This document shows, piece after piece, positions 15,482 through 20,076 of a stretch of 20,076 nucleotides of DNA. The notes below the pieces were generated by a model. That model had not been told where the DNA came from and ran no database searches. It was given only the letters and a program-made list of their open reading frames with translations. Every line of letters starts with the position of its first letter. Position 1 is the stretch's first letter. The DNA is taken from the IMG/VR virus record IMGVR_UViG_3300035070_002978, positions 1 to 20,076 of that record; one strand, written 5' to 3'. This DNA is from a virus. The position numbers and the translations under genes were made by a program.

Positions 15482-15754
15482 TTATCTCTTTTGTTTTGCT
15501 GGTACTTTATAATTAGCACCACTTTCTGACTTTGTGCCTTTACCACCGTTACCTCGGTTACTACTAACTGACTTAAACGTTCTTGTTTTATGGTCAAAGT
15601 CTTTACCCTTAATATTCTTGCCTGCTTTCTTTGCCTTGCGCTGCTCCTTCTGGGAATCCCTTCGCTTAGCCTTACGGTCCGCACGGTTGGCATACCGCAG
15701 ATCCCTCGCTGCTTTTCTCTTTGCAGCAGCCGCGCTTAACTTCTGTTTTGGCAT
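15482..15754 (-). CDS. Small highly basic protein, first gene of the late operon
   Basis: The protein has 90 residues from MPKQKLSAAAAKRKAARDL at 15754. A start at 15796 would add 14 residues (MIYRYVQRPLNRNI) but lies in a non-coding-looking region. Lys and Arg make up about a third of the residues, in the first 45 especially. The second half has GKDFDHKTRTFKSVSSNRGN, then a Gly/Lys-rich stretch. I recall similar short proteins with a DxDH plus NRG pattern in aquatic phages, where the function is unknown. The DFDH could be a remnant of an HNH-type nuclease site, but the rest of that motif is not visible. Nucleic-acid binding or DNA condensation is a reasonable inference. Confidence 0.65.
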   Translation of the reverse strand: MPKQKLSAAAAKRKAARDLRYANRADRKAKRRDSQKEQRKAKKAGKNIKGKDFDHKTRTFKSVSSNRGNGGKGTKSESGANYKVPAKQKR

Positions 15755-15846
15755 AATGTTTCTATTTAGTGGTCTTTGTACATATCTATAAATCACACGC
15801 TAATATGCCTTATTAAATAGGATAGGGGTCTAAAAAAAATATGTGT

Positions 15847-15854
15847 CAAATATA
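15847..15854 (-). promoter_or_regulatory. Candidate Bacteroidota -7 element for the late operon
   Basis: On the minus strand this reads TATATTTG, matching the Bacteroidota TAnnTTTG consensus exactly, about 93 bases upstream of the first leftward gene. No clear -33 TTG is present at the right distance, so support is weak. Confidence 0.3.
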
Positions 15855-15996
15855 GAGGTAGGGGGTAGCATATAGAAATTATAGGTTACGGCCCCATATG
15901 GGAAGTCGATCTGTTTAGCCCAGCCCCCCTTGGTCCGGATCCCTTACAAGGCTTTTATGTACACACACGGATGTATCTATTGGGCTTATGTTTTTC

Positions 15997-16012
15997 GTTA
16001 AGTATTCTTAAC
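15997..16012. repeat. Inverted repeat overlapping an early promoter
   Basis: Perfect 6-base arms GTTAAG and CTTAAC surround TATT. The right arm overlaps the AACAC box of the first early promoter motif (16010-16014), so the repeat could be an operator that blocks it. Confidence 0.45.
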
Positions 16013-16038
16013 ACGGTTAGTTCTATATATTATAGTTG
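16010..16038 (+). promoter_or_regulatory. Early promoter motif, copy 1
   Basis: AACAC, nine bases, then TATATATTATAGTTG (11 of 15 to the consensus TATATATTAATAGTG without gaps, better with one base gap). It is in tandem with copy 2, about 90 bases upstream, both facing the first rightward gene. Confidence 0.5.
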
Positions 16039-16098
16039 TAAGAAAGTATGGTACTAGACATCTTCTAGATCAACGAGTAAGACTAAGCGAATTTCCTT

Positions 16099-16127
16099 AG
16101 CACGAAGGATAATATATAATAACAGTG
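16099..16127 (+). promoter_or_regulatory. Early promoter motif, copy 2
   Basis: AGCAC, nine bases, then TATATAATAACAGTG (13 of 15 to the consensus). It ends 37 bases before the ATG at 16164. Confidence 0.6.
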
Positions 16128-16163
16128 TAAGTAATTAATATTAACAATTAAATTTAAATACAG

Positions 16164-16547
16164 ATGGCAAAAGCAATCAAAGCAGTAAAAGAAGTAACTG
16201 AAGTACAAGTAGTAAAAACAGCAGCTCAAGTCTACCAAGAGACTATTGCAGCGATGAGTCTGGAAGAGAAGCGAACGATCTTCCCTCCAATGGTCAAGGC
16301 AAACTTTGTAGTACGCAAATCATGGTACGGGCGCAGACAGATCATTAAGTTCACAACCAAACCAACCAAAACCCAACCAGCCATGACTGTTGAATACGAC
16401 CACGATATTGCCCTGGACATTATGCGACCTTTGTTAGAGACCAAGAATGCATGGCACAAGTATGGCTACTGGTCACAAAGTACTAACATCCCATTGATCT
16501 TACGTCATAGAGACTTAATGACTATACCAAAACCAGTCAAGAAGTAA
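16164..16547 (+). CDS. Unknown small protein, first early gene
   Basis: The protein has 127 residues. The first 25 are Lys/Val/Ala-rich (AKAIKAVKEVTEVQVVKTAA), followed by a compact region with FVVRKSWYGRRQIIKFTTKP and MTVEYDHDIALDIMRPLL, then WHKYGYWSQS and a basic proline-containing tail. It is basic overall, with no recognisable catalytic or membrane motif. It follows two tandem promoter motifs and is the most promoter-proximal rightward gene, so it is likely expressed immediately on infection. The stop is one base from the start of the next tiny gene. The function is unknown; a DNA/RNA or host-polymerase interaction would fit its charge but is speculation. Confidence 0.75.
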   Translation: MAKAIKAVKEVTEVQVVKTAAQVYQETIAAMSLEEKRTIFPPMVKANFVVRKSWYGRRQIIKFTTKPTKTQPAMTVEYDHDIALDIMRPLLETKNAWHKYGYWSQSTNIPLILRHRDLMTIPKPVKK

Positions 16548-16548
16548 T

Positions 16549-16632
16549 ATGAATAAAATTAATAACCAAATCAGGGTGACTGTGATAGTCGCAATCATCC
16601 TGATCATTTTAAGAGCAATGTGCCCATACTAA
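16549..16632 (+). CDS. 27-residue single-span membrane peptide
   Basis: An ATG one base after the previous stop (TAA-T-ATG) opens 27 codons: MNKINNQIR, then a hydrophobic segment VTVIVAIILIILRAM, then CPY and TAA. The charge pattern (basic N-terminus, uninterrupted aliphatic core) fits a small inner-membrane peptide. The coupling junction matches those between other genes in this window, which supports real translation. It is too short to identify; a role as an early membrane-acting or superinfection factor is only a guess. Confidence 0.5.
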   Translation: MNKINNQIRVTVIVAIILIILRAMCPY

Positions 16633-16652
16633 TAATTAAAACCAAATACACC

Positions 16653-16862
16653 ATGTCAAAGACTTATAAAGTACGCAACGGATTAAAGTATCAACCAGTG
16701 AAACAATACAACCCAAATGGGACTTACAGAGCAACTGAGATCATCGTGACCAAGACGATTGAAGCTGACACAGACTCTGAGATTAAAGCCCCGTGGTCCA
16801 CACGCTTAAAGCTATTCGTTCAGGATCTTGGTCGAGGTGCAGCATACGCAATCAAGCGATGA
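16653..16862 (+). CDS. Unknown basic small protein
   Basis: The protein has 69 residues from MSKTYKVRNGLKYQPVKQY. The frame is open from an ATG at 16620, but that start lies inside the membrane-peptide gene and gives an unlikely MPILIIKTKYT extension, so 16653 is preferred. The sequence is beta-like at the N-terminus (YKVRNGLKYQPV), then TEIIVTKTIEAD, with a basic amphipathic C-terminus (WSTRLKLFVQDLGRG, ending IKR). No known motif. It probably shares the transcript of the first two early genes. Function unknown. Confidence 0.65.
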   Translation: MSKTYKVRNGLKYQPVKQYNPNGTYRATEIIVTKTIEADTDSEIKAPWSTRLKLFVQDLGRGAAYAIKR

Positions 16863-16880
16863 TACCTGGTAGTGCTGGTA

Positions 16881-16890
16881 TGCTATACAC
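16881..16890 (+). repeat. TGCTATACAC repeat, copy 1
   Basis: This ten-mer recurs at 17406-17415, 17434-17443 and (inside a gene) 19091-19100. The three intergenic copies are preceded by A and lie 26-68 bases upstream of an early promoter AACAC box, so they may be binding sites for a regulator. Confidence 0.5.
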
Positions 16891-16906
16891 ACCACATGCT
16901 TAACTA

Positions 16907-16935
16907 AACACGATCAGAATAATATAATATTACTG
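16907..16935 (+). promoter_or_regulatory. Early promoter motif, copy 3
   Basis: AACAC, nine bases, then AATATAATATTACTG (11 of 15 to the consensus). It ends 35 bases before the ATG at 16971. The match is weaker than in copies 4-6, but the spacing is exact. Confidence 0.5.
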
Positions 16936-16970
16936 AATAACAACGAGTATTAACTTTAATCTAAATAACT

Positions 16971-17336
16971 ATGTTTAACACCAAAATTACCACTGAGTCA
17001 CAGGCTAAGTCATTCTTAACTACTATGCAGCACCTCTTCCCTCTGCTACATCCTCAATCTGATCCTTGTGATTTCTATCATCAAGAAACAAACAAACCTG
17101 TATTTACCCAAGAGCAATGTGAATACATAGATGATCGCTTTGAAGAATGCTTCGATATAATGCCTGATCCATGCAGTTTCATACTAAATGAGGTGCGACC
17201 TAAGATGCCTATGTTTATGACACCTAAGAAACCTGATGTGCTCGCAACTATAGATGATCTTAATCAATACCTACTAGGCAATGTCACTGCTAAAGGTCTT
17301 AAAATTACCATACAAGATCTACTAACTAAATTCTAA
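16971..17336 (+). CDS. Unknown small acidic protein
   Basis: The protein has 121 residues and starts MFNTKITTESQAKSFLTTM. A helical N-terminus is followed by a Cys/His-containing middle (DPCDFYHQ, EQCEYIDDRFEECFDI, DPCSFI). Four Cys and a His in a 50-residue span could bind a metal, but the spacing matches no zinc motif I know. The C-terminus (DVLATIDDLNQYLLGN, then LKITIQDLLTKF) is helical. It has its own promoter motif upstream and a strong terminator just downstream, so it is a single-gene transcription unit. Confidence 0.7.
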   Translation: MFNTKITTESQAKSFLTTMQHLFPLLHPQSDPCDFYHQETNKPVFTQEQCEYIDDRFEECFDIMPDPCSFILNEVRPKMPMFMTPKKPDVLATIDDLNQYLLGNVTAKGLKITIQDLLTKF

Positions 17337-17343
17337 TAACCCT

Positions 17344-17366
17344 GGCTCACTTCGGTGGGCCTTTTT
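17344..17366 (+). terminator. Rho-independent terminator
   Basis: GGCTCAC, loop TTCG, GTGGGCC gives a 7-base stem with one G-T pair and a stable UUCG tetraloop, then a run of five T. It lies seven bases after the stop at 17336. Confidence 0.9.
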
Positions 17367-17405
17367 ATTTTACTTTTAGTCGGTAACCTAACGGTCTAGG
17401 ATAAA

Positions 17406-17443
17406 TGCTATACACAGTGACATACGGGTGCAATGCTATACAC
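17406..17443 (+). repeat. TGCTATACAC repeat, copies 2 and 3
   Basis: Two exact copies at 17406-17415 and 17434-17443, start to start 28 bases apart, in the gap between the terminator and early promoter copy 4. Between and after them are CATACGGGTG and a GGTATCTAGGCGGATC stretch with no gene. Confidence 0.55.
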
Positions 17444-17473
17444 GGTATCTAGGCGGATCAGGTGAGATCTACC

Positions 17474-17502
17474 AACACGTACAAGATTATATATTAATAG
17501 TG
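17474..17502 (+). promoter_or_regulatory. Early promoter motif, copy 4
   Basis: AACAC, nine bases, then TATATATTAATAGTG (exact consensus), followed by AATTTAAAA. It ends 19 bases before the ATG at 17521, directly downstream of a terminator, as expected for a new transcription unit. Copy 6 shares 24 consecutive bases with it. Confidence 0.75.
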
Positions 17503-17520
17503 AATTTAAAATAGCGAAAC

Positions 17521-17751
17521 ATGAGTGCAAAACAGAAAACTAGGTATTATTGGAGTGAAGATACCATAACACACTTTCAATTCACTAGCAATTACCTCAA
17601 CGAGATGGAACTATTAAGTAACATAGAGGAATTCATAGAACTAAACTGTGATTACTATATAAGTGAGGATCCCGAAGATGATTTCAGGGGATGTGTAGAA
17701 GACCTGTGGTTAGCAGTAACTGGGGAAATAGTAACAATCGAGGATATATAG
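17521..17751 (+). CDS. Small acidic protein, paralogue of the gene at 18671
   Basis: The protein has 76 residues and is strongly acidic (runs such as SEDPEDDF). YYWSEDTITHF near the N-terminus matches FHWNEDTIEYF in the 68-residue protein at 18671, and both continue with a helical, acidic C-terminal half (GCVEDLWLAV here, YQELIEDLI there). This suggests a duplicated small family. Acidic small early proteins often mimic DNA or bind host enzymes, but nothing in this sequence proves that. It is a single-gene unit bounded by promoter copy 4 and a hairpin at 17754. Confidence 0.7.
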   Translation: MSAKQKTRYYWSEDTITHFQFTSNYLNEMELLSNIEEFIELNCDYYISEDPEDDFRGCVEDLWLAVTGEIVTIEDI

Positions 17752-17753
17752 TC

Positions 17754-17811
17754 AAAAAGGTGACGTTAGGGGGGTAATATATATAATAACACCCTTGTGA
17801 CACCTTTTTTT
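17754..17811 (+). terminator. Long hairpin followed by T-run
   Basis: AAAAAGGTG (17754-17762) pairs perfectly with CACCTTTTT (17801-17809), with more pairing inside (AGGGGGGT with ACACCCTT, imperfect) and an AT-rich tip. It starts three bases after the stop at 17751. The stem and T-run fit a terminator; the A-run on the other side makes it potentially bidirectional. Confidence 0.65.
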
Positions 17812-17927
17812 AGGAAATTATGGTTTATACATAGTGAGACCTGACTTTACACCTGTCTTCTTCTTTTATCACTTTAACATTAGTATTACTTTAGAGTAAA
17901 GATCTAGTATAGGTAACGTTGTGGATT

Positions 17928-17978
17928 AACCAAGTAAAAACATAGAAATAAATTAGTAACCTTAAAAACCAAGTAAAA
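17928..17978 (+). repeat. Direct repeat AACCAAGTAAAA before the gene at 17983
   Basis: The 12-mer occurs at 17928-17939 and 17967-17978, 39 bases apart, and the second ends five bases before the ATG. No early promoter motif is found in this 170-base gap, so this gene may be controlled differently. The gap also has CTTTA-GAG-TAAAG, a weak hairpin. Confidence 0.45.
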
Positions 17979-17982
17979 CCTT

Positions 17983-18408
17983 ATGAATCAAGTAATTATA
18001 ATAAAAAATGGTAGTATCGATGTAGTAACCAATAATGGACTTTCATTGACAGAAGTTTCAAGTGTACTTCAGAAGAAAAAAGGTACAGTTATACTGTCGT
18101 TAGAATTTGAAGGAAAACAATGGTTATTCGGTAGCTATAGGAGTGGAATGGTACGTAAATTGCCTAGTAAATCGAGTAAATGTGGTGGTATTTACCAACT
18201 TAATCGAGTAATAAAGGTTAAAAAGACTTATTTCTGGCAAGGTAAGAAGTATCCAGGTGAGTTTCACGAAAGAGTATTAATTCCCGATGCTATAGATAGA
18301 CTGAATTATCTTATGGAATACATAGATAGAAACTATGGATATTATTTTAGAGGAGATATAGTAGAGTTAGTTTCTCTAACTGAAAAGAGGAGAATAGAAA
18401 GTTGTTAA
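17983..18408 (+). CDS. Unknown small protein
   Basis: The protein has 141 residues and is basic in the middle. The N-terminal half is beta-like (MNQVIIIKNGSIDVVTNNG, then KGTVILSLEFEGKQWLFGSY), followed by RKLPSKSSKCGG, YQLNRVIKVKKTYFWQGKKY and a helical C-terminus (DAIDRLNYLMEYIDRNYG). No known domain recognised. It is preceded by a direct repeat instead of the early promoter motif and is followed within four bases by promoter copy 5. Function unknown. Confidence 0.7.
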   Translation: MNQVIIIKNGSIDVVTNNGLSLTEVSSVLQKKKGTVILSLEFEGKQWLFGSYRSGMVRKLPSKSSKCGGIYQLNRVIKVKKTYFWQGKKYPGEFHERVLIPDAIDRLNYLMEYIDRNYGYYFRGDIVELVSLTEKRRIESC

Positions 18409-18411
18409 CCC

Positions 18412-18440
18412 AACACAACACCGAATATATATTAAAAGTG
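18412..18440 (+). promoter_or_regulatory. Early promoter motif, copy 5
   Basis: AACAC, nine bases, then TATATATTAAAAGTG (14 of 15 to the consensus), followed by AATATTAATTTAAAA. It ends 25 bases before the ATG at 18465 and starts four bases after the previous stop. Confidence 0.75.
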
Positions 18441-18464
18441 AATATTAATTTAAAATCAAAGTAT

Positions 18465-18671
18465 ATGTCAGTAGAAATTAAGAGTTTTAAGGAAATTAAA
18501 AGAGGAAAACACAAAGGTAAAATCATAGTAGATTCTAGAGTATTTACTCCGTTCCTAATTGGAAAGATTCCTAACAAGTTTGGATTTAAGTATGATGCTA
18601 ATGAGGATCAATACGGGTATTACGAGTGGTTTAATAGAAAAGGATTAACTTACATTAACGTTCCAGTATAA
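18465..18671 (+). CDS. Unknown small basic protein
   Basis: The protein has 68 residues from MSVEIKSFKEIKRGKHKGK. The frame is open from 18402, but that start precedes the promoter motif, which settles the choice of 18465. It is beta-rich with KIIVDSRVFTPFLIGKIP, then FGFKYDANEDQYGYYEWFNR and TYINVPV. The compact size and alternating strands suggest a small barrel, but no family is recognised. Its stop overlaps the next start (TAATG), so the two are translationally coupled, and it heads a four-gene unit. Confidence 0.7.
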   Translation: MSVEIKSFKEIKRGKHKGKIIVDSRVFTPFLIGKIPNKFGFKYDANEDQYGYYEWFNRKGLTYINVPV

Positions 18672-18877
18672 TGGGAAGTAACATAGAAGTTGGTAAACAA
18701 CCAGGATTTCACTGGAATGAAGACACTATAGAGTACTTCAAGTCTAAGAATAAACTAGGATGTGAAGGGGATTATGTCAGAGCGATCACAGACTTTGTAT
18801 ATAGAGATTGTACATTGGAAGACGGTGAAACTTACCAGGAATTAATAGAGGATTTAATCAGTAAAACAAGAAGATAA
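18671..18877 (+). CDS. Small acidic protein, paralogue of the gene at 17521
   Basis: The protein has 68 residues. GFHWNEDTIEYFKSKNK aligns with the start of the 76-residue protein at 17521 (W-[SN]-E-D-T-I-x-[HY]-F), and a second helix carries DYVRAITDFVYRDC. Both are acidic with a C-terminal ELIEDLI-type helix. It overlaps the previous stop by one base and its own stop is one base before the next start (TAA-C-ATG). Function unknown. Confidence 0.7.
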   Translation: MGSNIEVGKQPGFHWNEDTIEYFKSKNKLGCEGDYVRAITDFVYRDCTLEDGETYQELIEDLISKTRR

Positions 18878-18878
18878 C

Positions 18879-19190
18879 ATGGTGCTACAAGAAATAACTA
18901 CATTTCGACCGAGTTCATTTCACGGTGATACAATTAGAACAACTCCGGATAAACTAATGAGATTATGGGATGCGGTAGGTATCGAATATTACTCAAATAA
19001 TGATGGAGAAGACAAAACGAATTTTGATTTCGGTGGACAAATAAAAGATATACCATTCTATGTCTATGATTGTAAGGAGTACCGTCCTTGTGCTATACAC
19101 GAAACCTTAACATTTCATATAGGTGCAGAAGATCAGACTAAATCTAGATGGGCAGTAAAATTATTAGAGGAATTATTAACAAATTATTAG
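18879..19190 (+). CDS. Unknown small phage protein
   Basis: The protein has 103 residues, starting MVLQEITTFRPSSFHGDTIR. It contains LMRLWDAVGIEYYSNNDGED, then NFDFGGQIKDIPFYVYDCKEYR, a pattern (core strand, FYVYD-x-KEYR) I associate with uncharacterised phage early proteins, and a C-terminal helix (WAVKLLEELLTNY). No catalytic motif is seen. It is coupled to the previous gene (one-base gap). A TGCTATACAC ten-mer lies inside the coding sequence at 19091-19100. Confidence 0.7.
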   Translation: MVLQEITTFRPSSFHGDTIRTTPDKLMRLWDAVGIEYYSNNDGEDKTNFDFGGQIKDIPFYVYDCKEYRPCAIHETLTFHIGAEDQTKSRWAVKLLEELLTNY

Positions 19191-19196
19191 CATATT

Positions 19197-19484
19197 ATGA
19201 GAAAAAATTCAGGAGTATTCGAGATTACCCAACAATTTTGTAAAGAAGATGATAGATGGGTATTAATAGAGAGGGCACTTAGTGGTGGAATCGTGGGATT
19301 AAACTTTATGCAAGGGGATGATTTAAAGTTATTCAAAGAACAGTATAGTAAGAGTAATCCAGAACTAATGAAGTTCTTCAGGATTATTCAGAAGCATCTT
19401 TACCCTAACTTTTATGCCAATGGTAATAGAGATGTTCAATTTAATATACTTAATAAGATATTTTGGGCATTTGTAGAGTATTAA
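19197..19484 (+). CDS. Unknown small protein
   Basis: The protein has 95 residues and starts MRKNSGVFEITQQF, six bases after the previous stop. Helix-rich (DLKLFKEQYSKSNPELMKF, then FRIIQKHLYPNFYA) with a hydrophobic aromatic C-terminus (ILNKIFWAFVEY). There is no transmembrane segment of full length and no known motif. It is the last gene of the four-gene unit starting at 18465. Function unknown. Confidence 0.65.
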   Translation: MRKNSGVFEITQQFCKEDDRWVLIERALSGGIVGLNFMQGDDLKLFKEQYSKSNPELMKFFRIIQKHLYPNFYANGNRDVQFNILNKIFWAFVEY

Positions 19485-19491
19485 ACTTCCT

Positions 19492-19520
19492 AACACGCAA
19501 CCTAATATATATTAATAGTG
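19492..19520 (+). promoter_or_regulatory. Early promoter motif, copy 6
   Basis: AACAC, nine bases, then TATATATTAATAGTG (exact consensus), followed by AATTTAAAA as in copy 4. It ends 22 bases before the ATG at 19542. Confidence 0.75.
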
Positions 19521-19541
19521 AATTTAAAAAGTAATTATATT

Positions 19542-19766
19542 ATGAATATGCAAGAAGTAAAGCAGTATCTTGAAAATGAAAAGAAAAAACGTGGTCAACA
19601 ACATCTTCAGGACGTTTTAGGGCGCTCTAGGGGAGAGCATATCCAACCGTTTACAGATAAACAATGGAATAAAATTCGGACTCGTCAGAAGTCTTTTTTT
19701 GCTAAAGGTAAATCTGCAGCATTTAATAGTATTTGGAAACATAATCAAGTAAAAATAGCCATATGA
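19542..19766 (+). CDS. Unknown small basic protein
   Basis: The protein has 74 residues from MNMQEVKQYLENEKKKRGQ. A GTG at 19518 in the same frame is part of the promoter motif and cannot be the start of a transcript that begins near there. It is very basic and helical at the N-terminus, with RSRGEHIQPF, then DKQWNKIRTRQKSFFAKGK and SIWKHNQVKIAI. A nucleic-acid-binding role fits its charge. Its TGA overlaps the ATG of the next gene (ATGA). Confidence 0.65.
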   Translation: MNMQEVKQYLENEKKKRGQQHLQDVLGRSRGEHIQPFTDKQWNKIRTRQKSFFAKGKSAAFNSIWKHNQVKIAI

Positions 19767-20076
19767 GAGAAATAGAATTATCCTTTGTTCAAAGGATCGT
19801 AAACAAAGTTAATTGTAAAGTAAACTTTACGAAAGAACTATGCCCTAGCTCGGGCTTGAAGAATAGATATGTAGTAACATCGCAAGAAATATTCCGCGGT
19901 ACAAATCCGAGTATGGCATTAGGGTTACGTTTAAAAATAGCGGAAGCTGCAAGAAAACCATGTATATTTATTGAAAATAAATTCTACTTTAATAGTATTG
20001 GTGGGTGGACAGACCCAGAGACTAATGAGTATTATGTAGGTGCTAACTTACACTTCTATAATCTTGATTCTGCAGT
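19763..20076 (+). CDS. Unknown protein, cut by window edge
   Basis: The frame opens at ATG 19763, overlapping the previous stop by four bases, and stays open for 104 codons to the edge. It starts MREIELSFVQRIVNKVNCK and continues with KELCPSSGLKNRYVVTSQE, ARKPCIFIENKFYFNS and GGWTDPETNEYYVGANLHFY. It is mixed alpha/beta with three Cys and no recognised motif. The C-terminus lies outside the window. Confidence 0.65.
   Translation, partial: MREIELSFVQRIVNKVNCKVNFTKELCPSSGLKNRYVVTSQEIFRGTNPSMALGLRLKIAEAARKPCIFIENKFYFNSIGGWTDPETNEYYVGANLHFYNLDSA

Larger units (their letters stand above)
15755..16163. other. Divergent non-coding hub between late and early blocks
   Basis: This 409-base gap separates the leftward and rightward operons. 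Noted inside: a possible leftward -7 element (15847-15854); a GC-rich patch at about 15885-15955 with a 10-base palindrome CCCATATGGG at 15893-15902; an inverted repeat GTTAAG-TATT-CTTAAC at 15997-16012; and two copies of the rightward early promoter motif (16010-16038 and 16099-16127). No tRNA or convincing small gene was found by eye. It is the likely transcription switch region. Confidence 0.6.

Noticed and set aside
15352-15693. 113-residue minus-strand frame overlapping the basic protein and GroEL start
   Set aside because: It runs through the GroEL leader and into GroEL in another frame; the basic-protein frame has the coherent composition and a sensible start.
15885-15955. tRNA-like GC-rich segment (GGTCCGGATCC resembles a T-arm)
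   Set aside because: No matching acceptor, D or anticodon stems could be drawn on either strand.
18347-18577. Minus-strand 76-residue frame over the junction at 18402-18577
   Set aside because: It runs opposite to a consistent rightward operon and covers a promoter motif.
19518-19541. GTG start extending the gene at 19542
   Set aside because: The GTG belongs to the conserved promoter motif (TAGTG), so it is probably upstream of or at the transcription start.

Overview
The window looks like part of the genome of a tailed dsDNA phage of Bacteroidota, probably an aquatic flavobacterial host. The portal and the ~750-residue terminase large subunit have a crAss-like look. That assignment comes from recalled family features, not a search. 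Supporting signs are AT-rich DNA, short AT-rich leaders with no clear Shine-Dalgarno sequences, and densely packed genes. There are no bacterial housekeeping, rRNA, tRNA, integrase or CRISPR features. The GroEL and GroES genes sit inside phage structural genes and lack typical host features.

Layout: two divergent blocks meet at a non-coding hub (15755-16163). Everything left of the hub is on the minus strand and reads as a late/structural operon. In transcription order it holds a basic small protein, GroEL, GroES, a winged-helix-like protein, a 3TM-type holin, three tail-fibre/adhesin proteins (the third with an S74 self-cleaving chaperone domain), a small N-terminal adhesin piece, a beta-propeller-like protein and a SAM-methyltransferase-fold protein. 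Then come two small conserved-looking proteins, a protein that looks like two tandem GroES-type barrels, a TerL-adjacent small protein, TerL, and the portal, which runs off the left edge.

Right of the hub is a rightward block of twelve small genes (27-141 residues, the last one cut by the window edge), mostly unrecognised, as is usual for phage early/host-takeover regions. Six copies of a bipartite motif (AACAC, 9 bases, then TATATATTAATAGTG-like) lie only in this block and the hub. Five precede a gene by 19-37 bases and one lies further upstream in tandem. They do not resemble the Bacteroidota -33/-7 promoter and are best read as phage-specific early promoters.

The main points for follow-up are: the complete phage GroEL/GroES pair plus a candidate tandem GroES-like protein in the packaging module; the early promoter family; an apparent +1 frameshift joining an adhesin N-terminus to a beta-propeller; and repeated stop-N-ATG gene junctions that suggest translational coupling.
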